Shown here one piece after another: positions 46,129 through 56,079 of a stretch of 64,000 nucleotides of DNA (position 1 is its first letter; each line of letters begins with the position of its first letter). The DNA comes from Vibrio quintilis (GTDB lineage: Bacteria > Pseudomonadota > Gammaproteobacteria > Enterobacterales > Vibrionaceae): assembly GCF_024529975.1 (NCBI RefSeq), contig NZ_AP024897.1, positions 1,922,001 through 1,986,000 of the forward strand, read 5' to 3'. The translations under genes and the position numbers were made by a program. The notes under the pieces were generated by a model. The model had not been told where the DNA came from. It ran no database searches and saw only the letters and a program-made list of their open reading frames with translations.

Positions 46129-47361
46129 CTAATCGAGCAGGGCTTTGATGTGATGAATCGCCGCGATAAAACAATCGATATCCTGCTGATCGGTATACAT
46201 GCCAAACGATGCCCGGCAGACTGAATTTTGCCCGAGCTTTTCAATCAGCGGCATCGCACAGTGGTGACCGGTGCGTATCGCAACACCATAGTGATCGAAA
46301 AATGTGCCGACATCATAGGCATGGTGGGGAATTAAATTAAATGCAATCGTTCCGGCCCGCGTTTTGGGCGTGCCATAAATTTCAACATCTCCGATATGTT
46401 GCAGTTGTTCCAGACAATACCTGAGGATGTTGTCTTCATGGCTGCGAATCACGTCGATACCAATGTTGCGGATGTAATCTATTGCCGCACCCAGCCCGAG
46501 AATACCGGCAATGTTCGGCGTGCCGGCTTCAAAGCATAAAGGCGGGTGGTTATATGTTGTGCCGGTGGGCAGAATGACTTTCTTGATCATGGCTCCGCCG
46601 CCTTCCCAGGGTGGCATTTGCTCATAGCGGCCGGGTTTGACATACAGGACGCCGGTTCCTGTCGGACCGTATAGTTTATGGGCAGAGAACACGTAGAAAT
46701 CACAATCCAGATCCTGCACATCCGTTTGCTGGTGTAATACCGCCTGTGCGCCATCCACTAAAACCGCGATTTGGTGCTGTCTGGCAAGCTGAATATAATC
46801 GCGTACAGGATTGATTGTTCCCAGCACATTAGAAACATGGGTGACTGCGAGGAATTTGGTTCTGTCAGTGATGAGCGCTTTCAGGTCAGAAACCTCAAGT
46901 TCACCGGACGGTGTAACCGGCCAGACTTTGATGGTCAGCTGACCTGCCTGCGCCATCATCTGCCAGGGAACAAGATTGGCGTGGTGTTCCATTTCTGTGA
47001 CGATAATTTCATCACCTGGTTTGAGCTGATTTTTGACAAAAGTCTGGGCAACCAGATTAATCGCCTCAGTGGTGCCTTTGGTAAACACAATATTTTGGGC
47101 ATCAGGCGCATTGATATAACCGGCAACCTGCTGGCGAACCTGTTCCATATTTTCAGTGGCTGTCATACTCAGCTGATGAATGCCGCGGTGAACATTGGCA
47201 TATTCATGCTGATAAAAGTCATTCATCCGCCGGATTACCGACAAAGGCGTTTGTGCCGTTGCTGCGGTGTCGAGATAAACCAGTGGCTTATCATGAACTT
47301 TTGTATTCAGCGCCGGAAAATCATGGCGCCACGGACTCGATAACTGATGAACTGTTGTCAT
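46129..47361 (-). CDS. SufS/CsdA-type cysteine desulfurase
   Basis: This PLP enzyme removes sulfur from cysteine for Fe-S cluster or other sulfur delivery. The ATG at 47361 behind GGGAGA gives 410 residues, near SufS (406). Motifs are TEMEHHANLVPWQ, the cofactor Asp/His region VDGAQAVLHQ, the Schiff-base Lys in FSAHKLYGPTGTG and the active Cys in SVCRASFGMY, with RTGHHCAMP typical of group II desulfurases. No suf operon or csdE neighbours it, so SufS versus CsdA cannot be settled. The 53 upstream in-frame codons lack a ribosome site. Confidence 0.9.
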   Translation of the reverse strand: MTTVHQLSSPWRHDFPALNTKVHDKPLVYLDTAATAQTPLSVIRRMNDFYQHEYANVHRGIHQLSMTATENMEQVRQQVAGYINAPDAQNIVFTKGTTEAINLVAQTFVKNQLKPGDEIIVTEMEHHANLVPWQMMAQAGQLTIKVWPVTPSGELEVSDLKALITDRTKFLAVTHVSNVLGTINPVRDYIQLARQHQIAVLVDGAQAVLHQQTDVQDLDCDFYVFSAHKLYGPTGTGVLYVKPGRYEQMPPWEGGGAMIKKVILPTGTTYNHPPLCFEAGTPNIAGILGLGAAIDYIRNIGIDVIRSHEDNILRYCLEQLQHIGDVEIYGTPKTRAGTIAFNLIPHHAYDVGTFFDHYGVAIRTGHHCAMPLIEKLGQNSVCRASFGMYTDQQDIDCFIAAIHHIKALLD

Positions 47362-47854
47362 CAGATGTTCTCCCAAATTCAATTTATCCCGCGGCAAGGA
47401 TAATCGCTCTGTCGATATTTTTAAATATTTTCTGTGAACCGGCAACAGAATGGCTGGTTTCTCTGCAAATCTGAATCCCGTTGGCCGGTATGATTCTCTG
47501 TCATTTTCTTTTTGAAACATATTTGTTTTTCTATCGGACTCTTTTTGCCTTTTGTTTCACAAAAACAGATTAAAACTCAATATTATCTGCTTTTAGACGT
47601 TAAATTACTCATTGTTTGATTCATCAATAACAACCGGGTTAACAGACCTGAGAATTATTTGAGCTGGTGACAGTACTTTCTTGCTGCCATGTTAGGTTCA
47701 CAGAAAAGTTACAAAATATAACTTGCTATAATTGACAGATGAATTAACCAGTCTGATGAACGGGAGTAAGCTGTTTATCGGTTATGGTCCAACACTGAAA
47801 ATATAAAAGATAATATATGATGCGATTCATGATTGAGATGAAGGAGAACTTCTT
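47362..47854. other. Divergent intergenic region, desulfurase/chemoreceptor
   Basis: These 493 bases hold the promoters of two divergent genes. A -10-like TATAAT is present near 47735 without a good -35. I see no sigma-28 motif. No ORF is supported. Confidence 0.35.
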
Positions 47855-49744
47855 ATGCGATTAAGTCTGAAGCAGAAAATGGTTCTTTCTGTCATCGCTG
47901 CGATTGCTTTGACCGCAGTGACTCTGGTGACTGAGAGTTATCAGTCATTTAAAACAGAAACAGTGAGCCAGATTCAAAATGAAAGTCAGCACACTCTGCA
48001 GGCCAATGCCAGAGGAATTGGTGACTGGTTTCATGATAAGCAGCTGGCACTGGAAGGTTTGAAAGATGAGATTGAGAAAAATCTGGATCTGGATGTGGTT
48101 CCTCATCTGCGGCAGACATTAAAGTCCGGCGGATTCGGGCTGAGTTATTACGGGAATGAAAAAGGAGAGATGTTCCGTCAGGATCCTTCTCTGAATAAAG
48201 CAGGTTATGATCCACGGGTGCGTGGATGGTATAAGCTGGCAAAATCGGAAAACAGTGCAGTGACTACAGCTCCTTATGTCAGTGTGACGATGAAAACTCT
48301 GGTCGTGACGCTGGCTGATCCGGTTCGGCAGAATGGTCGCCTGATTGGTGTGGTAGGATCGAATCTGGCACTGGATTATCTGACTCAAACCATTCTTTCT
48401 ATTCCTGTCGCCGGAGGCGGTTATGCATCGCTGGTGAATCAGAAAGGCACCATTATTGCTCATCCTGATAAGAATAATATTCTGAAAAATGTACGTGAAG
48501 TGACACCAGAGCTGAGCAGTGACAGCTTAGTCCGGGCTGCTGACAATGATGAGTCACTGGTCGTTGATATGAATGGCCGGGAAAAAGTGATTGTTGCGGA
48601 AAAAATTCCGTATACGGACTGGTTGCTTGTTTTGACCATGGATAAAGAGACACTCGAGGCACCGGTCAATGATATGTTGGTGAAACAGCTGATTATCTCT
48701 GCCGGCATCTTAATCTTACTGGCGCTGCTGAGTGCCTGGACGATTTCGAAACAGTTAAAAGGGCTCAGCAATGTGGCCCAGGCGCTGTCTGATATTGCGG
48801 AAGGGGAAGGTGATCTGACCCGCAGGCTGAATGTGAGTAGTCATGATGAAGTTGGTCAGCTGGCCCACCAGTTTAATAAATTCGTCGAGCGCATCCATAC
48901 GATGATGCAGAAGGTCAATGATGTTTCTGTCTCTCTGGGCCAGAAAGCGGATTTTGCCGCTTCCGCAGCTTCACAGCAAAGCTCGAAACTGAAAACCCAG
49001 CAGGATGAAATCACGATGGTTGCGACGGCGGTGACTGAGATGGCTTCAGCAACATCTGAAATTGCCGGGAATGCGGAAAATACGGCAAAAAATGCCAATC
49101 ATTCGGTTGAACTCGGTTCTCAGGGTTATGAACAAATGCAGAAAAGTATGCGTTCTATCAATCAGCTGGCAGAAGAACTGACCCGTGCGACGACAATTAT
49201 TGCAGACCTTGAAGTGCATGCGAATGAGATTTCGACAATTCTTTCTACCATCAGAGATATTGCCGAACAGACCAATTTGCTTGCCTTAAATGCGGCCATT
49301 GAAGCGGCCAGAGCGGGCGAGCAGGGCCGGGGTTTTGCCGTTGTTGCGGATGAAGTCAGGGTACTGTCGCAGAGAACCCATGCCTCGACAGAAGAAATTC
49401 AGTCCAAAATTGAAGGGTTGCAGAAAGTGACGACAAATGCTGTCAATGTCATGACGGAAAGTCATAATCTGGTCGAAACCAGTGTTGAAGAGTTTAATGT
49501 GACCGGTGAGAGCCTGCATGCTATCAGTGAGTCTGTCTCTGTTATCAGTGATATGGCCACTCAGATTGCTTCTGCAGCAGAAGAGCAGTCGCTGGTAACC
49601 GCTGATATCAATCACAATACTGAATCGGTCAGAGAGGTGAGTGATCAGCTGGCCAGTGATGCGCTTGGTTCTGCTGAACAGAGTCAGGAATTGCATAAAC
49701 TGGTACAAGGGCTGGAAAGGGAATTGGCCCGGTTTAAGATATAA
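47855..49744 (+). CDS. Methyl-accepting chemotaxis protein with dCache sensor
   Basis: This 629-residue transmembrane chemoreceptor has a first helix at residues 9-27 and a periplasmic dCache_1 domain of about 240 residues ([30 protein letters not shown]). A second helix ([19 protein letters not shown]) leads to HAMP ([21 protein letters not shown]). The signalling tip reads [20 protein letters not shown] and [17 protein letters not shown]. dCache domains of this form often bind amino acids or other small molecules; the ligand here is unknown. There is no C-terminal CheR tether. Confidence 0.95.
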   Translation: MRLSLKQKMVLSVIAAIALTAVTLVTESYQSFKTETVSQIQNESQHTLQANARGIGDWFHDKQLALEGLKDEIEKNLDLDVVPHLRQTLKSGGFGLSYYGNEKGEMFRQDPSLNKAGYDPRVRGWYKLAKSENSAVTTAPYVSVTMKTLVVTLADPVRQNGRLIGVVGSNLALDYLTQTILSIPVAGGGYASLVNQKGTIIAHPDKNNILKNVREVTPELSSDSLVRAADNDESLVVDMNGREKVIVAEKIPYTDWLLVLTMDKETLEAPVNDMLVKQLIISAGILILLALLSAWTISKQLKGLSNVAQALSDIAEGEGDLTRRLNVSSHDEVGQLAHQFNKFVERIHTMMQKVNDVSVSLGQKADFAASAASQQSSKLKTQQDEITMVATAVTEMASATSEIAGNAENTAKNANHSVELGSQGYEQMQKSMRSINQLAEELTRATTIIADLEVHANEISTILSTIRDIAEQTNLLALNAAIEAARAGEQGRGFAVVADEVRVLSQRTHASTEEIQSKIEGLQKVTTNAVNVMTESHNLVETSVEEFNVTGESLHAISESVSVISDMATQIASAAEEQSLVTADINHNTESVREVSDQLASDALGSAEQSQELHKLVQGLERELARFKI

Positions 49745-49763
49745 ATACGGTTTAATCCTCATG

Positions 49764-49798
49764 AGCCCGGCGAAATCGTTTCGCCGGGCTTTTTTTTG
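49764..49798 (+). terminator. Terminator after the chemoreceptor gene
   Basis: AGCCCGGCGAAA (49764-49775) pairs with TTTCGCCGGGCT (49779-49790), followed by eight Ts. Confidence 0.95.
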
Positions 49799-50518
49799 TT
49801 GGCAGGCTTTGCTTTAAACGGTGTGTGGTTTATACCTTGTCTTTTTGTATTACTAATCTGGTCAGGATTGATGATGATTCACAGGAGGTCTGTTGTGAAG
49901 TCGCATGAAATGTATCTTTGGCTGGATACTTGAGCATTTTGCTGCGACTTTGACTGCATGGTGAATCAGAGTATTTCATTAGTTATACGGTAATCTGGCA
50001 TATCTTTCTTAATTAATCTCATTAAATTCAATAGTAAATTCTAACCTGATCAGTTCCTTATCTGTATAAGATGTTGTAGTGTTCTCTTTCCTCATATGTG
50101 TCTTGTTTTATTCAATGAAGATGATTTTGTGTCATACCAATTATTTGCTTTATGTGACTTATTACCTTAATCCTGTCATTCCAATTGAAGGGGTTATTCG
50201 AAATAAATCGATAATAAAGGCAATTTATTTTTCATACAATGTTAAATCTGTCATATTTTGAAACATCGTTTCGGAGATAGAGTCGATTTTTTGATCTCAA
50301 AACTATTTTTAATGTCATACCAAATGTATCTTTGTATCAACGCCGACACCGGACACATATTGACAGAGGGGTGAATAAAGACGCAGATCATGTAAGGTAA
50401 ACAAAAAAGTTATGAGCATGGGTTCATAATTCCCGGATAATAATTTATTGTTGTTGATTAAAATAAAAGGATTTTTTGTGTGCTGTTGTAACTTATATCC
50501 CCGGAGAAAATTAACCAT
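49799..50518. other. Gene-free AT-rich region upstream of the TRAP operon
   Basis: These 720 bases are strongly AT-rich. A 60-codon frame at 50079-50261 has no ribosome site and atypical composition, so I do not call it. TGTCATACCAA occurs twice (50130 and 50313). The KdgR-like box at 50258 is the clearest regulatory item. Confidence 0.5.
50258..50274. promoter_or_regulatory. KdgR-like operator upstream of the TRAP-uxuA operon
   Basis: TTGAAACATCGTTTCGG closely matches the KdgR consensus core TGAAAC-N2-GTTTCA, with one arm mismatch. KdgR is an IclR-family repressor of hexuronate and pectin genes, so the site fits a TRAP-uxuA operon 245 bp downstream. Confidence 0.55.
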
Positions 50519-51031
50519 ATGATAATTACAATGTTTAATAATTATATTCACAAAGTACTGCGCTACTTGTTAACCTTTTTTATGGTGTTAATGATAGTTG
50601 CTGTGGTGTGGCAGGTATTCACCCGGTTTGTGATGAGAGATCCATCAAATTTTACGGATGAGCTGTCTCGTTACTTATTAATGTGGATTGGTATTCTTGG
50701 GGGGGCATACACATTTTCTGTGAAGCGTCATTTAGCCTTGGAATTACTGGCAACAAGAATGGGAGAGCGGGGCAAATTAGTCCAGCAAATTTTTATTAAT
50801 CTGATCATTTTTGCTTTCTCTGCTGTTGCTTTAATTTACGGTGGCTATTATCTGGTTACAAATACATTGCACCATGGTCAAATTTCTCCCGGAATTGTTA
50901 TTGGTGGTCATCACTTATTAATCGGATATGTCTATCTGGTTGTTCCCATTTCAGGGATTATTATCTGCTATTTCGGCCTCGGCGATATCATTCAGGCGTT
51001 GGGTTGCTTAATGAAACGCAAGCCCCAGTAA
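50519..51031 (+). CDS. TRAP transporter small permease (DctQ-type)
   Basis: This 170-residue protein has four membrane helices, with the DctQ-family opening VLMIVAVVWQVFTRFVMRDPSNFTDELSRY and LLMWIGILGGAYTFSVKRH. It bridges the large permease in a tripartite Na-driven TRAP importer. The start may be 50519 or the ATG at 50531; GGAG lies about a dozen bases before the first. It opens the operon. Confidence 0.92.
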   Translation: MIITMFNNYIHKVLRYLLTFFMVLMIVAVVWQVFTRFVMRDPSNFTDELSRYLLMWIGILGGAYTFSVKRHLALELLATRMGERGKLVQQIFINLIIFAFSAVALIYGGYYLVTNTLHHGQISPGIVIGGHHLLIGYVYLVVPISGIIICYFGLGDIIQALGCLMKRKPQ

Positions 51032-51049
51032 TAAGAGAGGAAGTATCTA

Positions 51050-52408
51050 ATGACGCTTATTGATTTGTTATTCAGTCAGGATTTCTTAGCGAATGCGCCT
51101 GATGTTTTTTATGATTTCTTCCCGGTTGTTGTCTTATTTGGGGTGCTGGGCGTTTTATTGATTGTTGGTGTGCCTATTGCGTTTTCAATCGGTATTGCGG
51201 CGATGTTTACTGTCTTTATCGATTTCCCGATTGATAAAACCACCGTATTAGTATCGCAGAAACTTGCTAATGGGTTAGATAATTTTGGTTTGCTGGCGCT
51301 GCCGTTTTTTATTGTGGCGGGGAACCTGATGAACCGTGGTGGTCTGGCTGCAAGGCTGATTAACTTTGCGATGTTATTTGGTGGTCGTTTACCGGGTTCA
51401 TTATCCCATGTCAACGTGATTGCGAATATGTTGTTTGGTTCTTTATCCGGTTCTGCTGTGGCCTCTGCTGCGGCTGTCGGCGGAATTATGAAACCGTTGC
51501 AGAAAAAGCATGGTTATCCGATGGATTTTTCCACAGCGGTGAATGTGGCTTCCTGTCCTTCCGGTCTGTTAATTCCACCTTCCAATATTTTAATTTTGTT
51601 TGCATTGGTCAGCAGTACCTCTGTGCAATATTTGTTTATTGCTGGTTACATCCCGGGAATTTTGATGGGATTAGGTATTATGATCGGGATTATGTTGCTT
51701 GGAAAACGCTATAACATTCCAAGAGAAAAGATCGTTTTTCAGGAAAAAACCAGTAAGGTTATCTGGGATGCACTGCCAAGCCTGGGATTAGTTGTCATCA
51801 TTATGGGCGGTATTCTGGCTGGTATTTTTACCGCGACAGAAGCGTCAGCCATTGCCGTTGTTTATGCGCTGATTCTTGGTATTGCATACCGTGAATTAAA
51901 ATTTGATGACATGATGCCGCTGTTAGTTGAGAGTGTCGTCACGACTTCGATTGTTTTATTAATGGTTGCCACATCTTCTGCAATGTCCTGGTCTATGGCG
52001 AATGCTGATATTCCAACATATATTGCGGACTTTGTGATGGAAACTTCAACGAATCCTATTGTTGTAATTCTGTTGATGAATGTGATTCTGTTGGTGATTG
52101 GTACCTTTATGGATATGACGCCGGCAGTTCTCATATTTACACCGATCTTTTTACCGATTGCGATGCAATTGGGAATCGATCCGGTGCACTTTGGTATTAT
52201 TTTAGTCTTTAACCTCTGTATCGGTATATGTACACCGCCGGTTGGAACAGCATTATTTGTTGGCTGTAGTGTATCTGAGATGAAATTAGGGCAGGTGGTT
52301 CCAAAATTATTGCCTCTGTTTTTGATCATGATTGCGACGCTGGCTTTAGTGACGTTGTTTCCATCTCTATCTTTATGGCTACCTGGACTAGCCGGATATA
52401 AATATTAA
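51050..52408 (+). CDS. TRAP transporter large permease (DctM-type)
   Basis: This 452-residue DctM-family protein has about 12 membrane helices. Family phrases are LLALPFFIVAGNLMNRGGLA, MLFGSLSGSAVASAAAVGGIM, FTATEASAIAVVYAL and FNLCIGICTPPVGTALFVG. It forms the ion-coupled transport channel. GAGAGGAAG precedes the ATG, 18 bp after the small permease stop. Confidence 0.95.
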   Translation: MTLIDLLFSQDFLANAPDVFYDFFPVVVLFGVLGVLLIVGVPIAFSIGIAAMFTVFIDFPIDKTTVLVSQKLANGLDNFGLLALPFFIVAGNLMNRGGLAARLINFAMLFGGRLPGSLSHVNVIANMLFGSLSGSAVASAAAVGGIMKPLQKKHGYPMDFSTAVNVASCPSGLLIPPSNILILFALVSSTSVQYLFIAGYIPGILMGLGIMIGIMLLGKRYNIPREKIVFQEKTSKVIWDALPSLGLVVIIMGGILAGIFTATEASAIAVVYALILGIAYRELKFDDMMPLLVESVVTTSIVLLMVATSSAMSWSMANADIPTYIADFVMETSTNPIVVILLMNVILLVIGTFMDMTPAVLIFTPIFLPIAMQLGIDPVHFGIILVFNLCIGICTPPVGTALFVGCSVSEMKLGQVVPKLLPLFLIMIATLALVTLFPSLSLWLPGLAGYKY

Positions 52409-52428
52409 CTAATAGCAGGACCCCTACA

Positions 52429-53400
52429 ATGATGAAACTTAATCAAGTATTTTTTGCATGTTCTATTGCTACTGCGGCCCTTCTTTCTGGAAATGTGGCG
52501 CAGGCAGCAACACTGAAACTGGCTCATGCGCTACCAACCGAGCACCCGGTACACAGCTCTTTAGACTGGTTTGCAAAACAGGTGAAAAAGCGTGCGGGTA
52601 TTCGTGTAAAAGTTTATCCAAATGGCACGTTGGGTAATGAAACAAACTTATTACAAATGGTCCAGAACGGTACAATTGCATTTACAAAAGTGAGTGCAGC
52701 ACCACTGACCGCTTTTGCACCAGATTATAAGTTACTGTCACTACCTTATTTGTACAAAGATCGTGCGCAGTATGATCAGGTATTACAGGGACCGATTGGT
52801 AAGAAAATTCTGGCTTCTTCCCATGACTCAGGCTTTATCGGTCTTGCATTCTTAGATGCCGGTGCCCGTAGCTTTTATACAGACAAGCCGATCAAAACAC
52901 CTTCAGATCTGAAAGGCCTGAAAATCCGGGTACAAAACTCTGCGCTGTCAATTGATACCATTAAAGCGCTTGGCGGAACACCTGTGCCATTACCATATGG
53001 TGAATTATATTCTGCGCTGCAACAGGGTGTAGTTGATGGTGCTGAGAATAATATCCCGTCTTACTATTCTTCCCGTCACTATGAAGTGAAGAAAGTTTAT
53101 TCATATGATAAACACACTATGGTACCTGATGTACTGGTTGTTTCGACCAGCACCTGGGATTCACTGAATGATAAACAGCGTAAAATTATCCGTGAAGTTG
53201 CGGCTGAAACTGTGAAGGTTCAGGATACAAACTGGAGTAATTACGTTGATAAGTCAGTGAAAGAACTGAAGAAGTATAACGTTAAATTTGTCGACAGTGA
53301 TATCAGCAAGTTCCAGGATGCGGTGAAGCCGGTTTACGAGAAGTTCAGAAAAGAAAACCCTGATCTGGTTGGTATGCTGGATCAAATCCAGGGCAAATAA
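52429..53400 (+). CDS. TRAP transporter solute-binding protein (DctP-type)
   Basis: The 323-residue periplasmic receptor has a signal peptide (residues 1-26, ALLSGNVAQAATL). DctP motifs are LAHALPTEHPVHSSLDWFA, the carboxylate-binding Arg in LKGLKIRVQNS, and YGELYSALQQGVVDGAENN. Binding of an organic acid sugar such as a hexuronate is inferred from the downstream uxuA and the KdgR-like box. A terminator directly follows, so uxuA expression may depend partly on read-through or its own promoter. Confidence 0.94.
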   Translation: MMKLNQVFFACSIATAALLSGNVAQAATLKLAHALPTEHPVHSSLDWFAKQVKKRAGIRVKVYPNGTLGNETNLLQMVQNGTIAFTKVSAAPLTAFAPDYKLLSLPYLYKDRAQYDQVLQGPIGKKILASSHDSGFIGLAFLDAGARSFYTDKPIKTPSDLKGLKIRVQNSALSIDTIKALGGTPVPLPYGELYSALQQGVVDGAENNIPSYYSSRHYEVKKVYSYDKHTMVPDVLVVSTSTWDSLNDKQRKIIREVAAETVKVQDTNWSNYVDKSVKELKKYNVKFVDSDISKFQDAVKPVYEKFRKENPDLVGMLDQIQGK

Positions 53401-53414
53401 TCCATTGTCTCTGA

Positions 53415-53446
53415 AAGCGTTCAGAATGATCTGAACGCTTTTTTTA
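53415..53446 (+). terminator. Terminator or attenuator between dctP and uxuA
   Basis: AAGCGTTCAG (53415-53424) pairs with CTGAACGCTT (53431-53440), then a T run. It lies inside what looks like one functional operon, so it may reduce rather than abolish uxuA transcription. Confidence 0.9.
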
Positions 53447-53808
53447 ATTTTTATATCTACAAAATTATCAGTGATTCAGATGGCTCCACAGGTGAGAGTC
53501 GTATTGGAGGCCCGCAGATGAAGATGACGTTCAGATGGTATGGTGAAGGCAATGATCAGATTTCCCTTCAGAATATCAGACAAATACCGGGAGTTGAGGG
53601 CATTGTATGGTCCCTGCACGATATGCCGGCCGGAGAAGTCTGGGAACAGTCCAGAATCGATCAGGAAAAAGAGCTGATTGAGAAAGCTGGCTTTCATGTT
53701 GATGTGGTTGAAAGTGTCAATGTCCATGAAGATATTAAGCTGGGGCTGCCGACCCGCGAACAGTATATTGAAAATTATAAAGAAACCCTCAGGCGTCTGG
53801 CAAAAGCC

Positions 53809-53819
53809 GGTGTAAAAGT
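53809..53819 (+). repeat. Left target-site duplication of the IS
   Basis: GGTGTAAAAGT is the 11-bp host sequence duplicated on insertion; its partner is at 55250-55260. Confidence 0.95.
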
Positions 53820-53828
53820 TAACTCCTA

Positions 53829-55160
53829 TCACTTAAGGTGCTTGGAGCGAACTGGATAGCGGGTCTTACTTATACGAACGGTCCTTGATTTGGGCCGTTT
53901 TTTTCGCTCAGGCAAGATGTAGCGTTTTACACGTTCACGCATCGCCCTCAGTTTTTTGGGGATCGAGCCTGGTGAAGCTATTGCACACCACATGAGCTCG
54001 TCCTGGATATCTCGAAGCGCCATCATAAAACTGATCCGCAAAGGTGATACCCCTGCCTCTTTAGCAATACGGCTTATCTCCAAACGAACAAGGTTGTAGG
54101 CGATAAGTATTCCCCATATTTCTTGTTCCACTCCCTCAACTGACTGGCTTCGCAGTAACACTTCATCCTCAAGCATATCGTGCTTTATTTCGCCGTAGCT
54201 GTTCTCAACTTCCCACCGCTCAAAATAGACATCAAGCAGAGATTGGAGACTATACTGGCTGTCGGTTAGAGAGGTAAGGAGCCCTTTGATATGGTTGGGT
54301 TGCTCTTGCTCCGGGTAAAGAACGAGCCTTGCTTGCCATTTTTCAGGTAGGCTCGGGTCTTGCCTTAATGCATGTTGAGAGACGCTCATCTCCACTATTA
54401 AATCTCGACCCTCCTCATCCAGCTGTTCGATAACTTCATACTGAGTATTAGATTTTATCGGGGTCATCCAATGGCTTGAACCGTGTTGTCGTGACCAGTT
54501 AATCATCAGCTCTGCACTTAGGTAGCATCGGTCAAAAATAGTAAGGGAGTTGGCAGGAACTGAGGGAATGAGCTGCTTTGCATAGTTCACTTCGCCTGTA
54601 GAACTTGGGCCAAAAGCAACATTATAGAGTAGACGGCTGCGTAGGGAGCAAAGTGCACATAATCTGACAATAGGGTATTCGGTATGGCGAGTTTTGCTGT
54701 GTTTAACGTAATGAAAATGTTCGGCCAGAGGACTGGTATCATGCGTTCTAAACTGGGTGCCATCGACCGAGAAAAGTCTCAGCCCATACCATGTATCTTT
54801 ATTGTCTTCCGCACCTGTCCAATGCTCGGCTGTTAAAGAGAATAGGGCTTCGAGAGGTTTGGCTGTTAATCGCTTTCTTGCTTGGGGTATAGCGCTTGGA
54901 GCAATGGACTCTCCCAGAGAATTAGAAAGCTTCAGATCTAATTTATCAAGTACATCAGTAATAGGCCGGTCACGGTACAAACCAATTCCAACAACGAGCC
55001 AGACTACGAGCTCAGCAGGTAGCTTTCGCCGCCTCATGCTCGCTTTATTTGTTTCATCAAGTGCTTGATTTATCCACTCTAGTGGAAGCTCTTTTTGAAA
55101 GAGTGCAAGAGATTCCGGAGAAGCAAAGTCATCAACATCAATAAGCCAGTGAGCCAACAT
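53829..55160 (-). CDS. IS4-family DDE transposase
   Basis: The protein has 443 residues from the ATG at 55160, which has GAGGG seven bases before it. An ATG six codons upstream (55178) is in frame but lies inside a hairpin loop. Counting from that upstream ATG, catalytic residues are Asp139 (FSVDGTQF), Asp216 (IFDRCYLS) and Glu325. The IS4 signature Y-(2)-R-(3)-E-(6)-K is exact in YFERWEVENSYGEIK. The stop lies 9 bp from the IS end. No frameshift or stop is seen, so it is probably active. Confidence 0.95.
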   Translation of the reverse strand: MLAHWLIDVDDFASPESLALFQKELPLEWINQALDETNKASMRRRKLPAELVVWLVVGIGLYRDRPITDVLDKLDLKLSNSLGESIAPSAIPQARKRLTAKPLEALFSLTAEHWTGAEDNKDTWYGLRLFSVDGTQFRTHDTSPLAEHFHYVKHSKTRHTEYPIVRLCALCSLRSRLLYNVAFGPSSTGEVNYAKQLIPSVPANSLTIFDRCYLSAELMINWSRQHGSSHWMTPIKSNTQYEVIEQLDEEGRDLIVEMSVSQHALRQDPSLPEKWQARLVLYPEQEQPNHIKGLLTSLTDSQYSLQSLLDVYFERWEVENSYGEIKHDMLEDEVLLRSQSVEGVEQEIWGILIAYNLVRLEISRIAKEAGVSPLRISFMMALRDIQDELMWCAIASPGSIPKKLRAMRERVKRYILPERKKRPKSRTVRISKTRYPVRSKHLK

Positions 55161-55161
55161 A

Positions 55162-55197
55162 AAAATACCCTCAAACATAAATGCTTGAGGGTATTTT
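55162..55197 (-). promoter_or_regulatory. Hairpin covering the transposase ribosome site
   Basis: AAAATACCCTCAA (55162-55174) and TTGAGGGTATTTT (55185-55197) are perfect 13-bp inverted repeats with a 10-nt loop. On the transposase mRNA the downstream arm contains the GAGGG ribosome site. Transcripts entering from outside would fold it away, and the T-rich flank may also terminate them. Confidence 0.7.
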
Positions 55198-55249
55198 CAA
55201 CCAACCACAGGATCGTTCAACTGATCATTTACTTAACTGATCGGAGTTA

Positions 55250-55260
55250 GGTGTAAAAGT
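55250..55260 (+). repeat. Right target-site duplication of the IS
   Basis: GGTGTAAAAGT, identical to 53809-53819. Confidence 0.95.
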
Positions 55261-56079
55261 CGTTTGCTATAATTTTATGCCGGTGTTTGACTGGACCCGG
55301 ACTGATTTATATAAGCAAACAACAGATGGTTCCAATGCGCTGTTTTTCGAAAAAAGTCAGATTGAAGATATCGATCCAATCACGTTGATCGATAAAATTT
55401 CCAAAGATGTCGATGTGACGATGCCAGGCTGGGAGCCTGAGCGTTTAGCCAGACTGAAAGAAACATTCCGGCAGTATGAAGGGTTTACTGCGGAAGATCT
55501 CTGGCAAAACCTGCAGTATTTTCTTGAACAAATTATCCCTGTTTGTGAATCGTGTGATATCAAAATGGGTATTCACCCGGATGATCCTGCTTTTCCAATC
55601 TTTGGTTTACCGCGGATTATCATTAATAAAGAGAATATCGGACGGTTTCTGAATTTAGTTGACAGTCCATACAATGGATTGAGTTTATGTACCGGCTCTC
55701 TGGGTTCTTCAAATAATGATATTCCGGATATTATTGATACCTATTGTTCCAGAATCCACTTTATCCATATCAGAAATGTCAAACGCTACGAGAATGGTGA
55801 TTTTATCGAGACCTCTCACCGGGCTTGTGATGGCTCAGTTGATACGGTAAAAGTGATTGAAACACTTCACCGGCATGGTTACTCCGGTTATGTACGTCCG
55901 GATCATGGCCGTCATATCTGGGGAGAGGAGGCGTGGGCCCGGCCGGGTTATGGTTTATACGACCGTGCGTTAGGCATTATGTACATCTGGGGTGTATGGG
56001 ATAGCTTAAACCACTGAATCACAGCCTGACTAATGCTCGAAAGTGGCGCTTGTTTTTATAGTTATCTGAGAGAGATAAA

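Larger units (their letters stand above)
53820..55249 (-). mobile_element. IS4-family insertion sequence, 1430 bp, intact
   Basis: The ends are TAACTCCTATCACTTAAG on the left and the reverse complement of TAACTCCGATCAGTTAAG on the right: 18-bp terminal inverted repeats with two mismatches. Perfect 11-bp direct repeats flank it, in the size range known for IS4 elements. It contains a single transposase gene on the minus strand. Intact ends, an intact ORF and a perfect duplication indicate a recent insertion. Confidence 0.95.
53518..56017 (+). pseudogene. uxuA: uxuA, mannonate dehydratase, split by IS insertion
   Basis: UxuA dehydrates D-mannonate to 2-keto-3-deoxy-gluconate. The ATG at 53518 follows TTGGAGG. 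The N-terminal part (MKMTFRWYGEGNDQISLQNI) runs to 53819, where the IS enters after codon 100. The reading frame resumes at 55261 and continues through HPDDPAFPIFGLPRI, SLCTGSLGSSNND and HIRNVK to the stop at 56017. Removing the IS and one copy of the 11-bp duplication restores a continuous 352-residue frame (AGVKVVCYNFMPVF), so this is a single clean disruption. As it stands, no full-length enzyme can be made. Confidence 0.95.

Noticed and set aside
47362..47520. 53-codon N-terminal extension of the cysteine desulfurase
   Set aside because: There is no ribosome site at the upstream ATG, and the shorter form has the normal family length and a good ribosome site.
50079..50261. 60-codon ORF upstream of the TRAP operon
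   Set aside because: AT-rich chance frame without ribosome site; it runs into the KdgR-like box.
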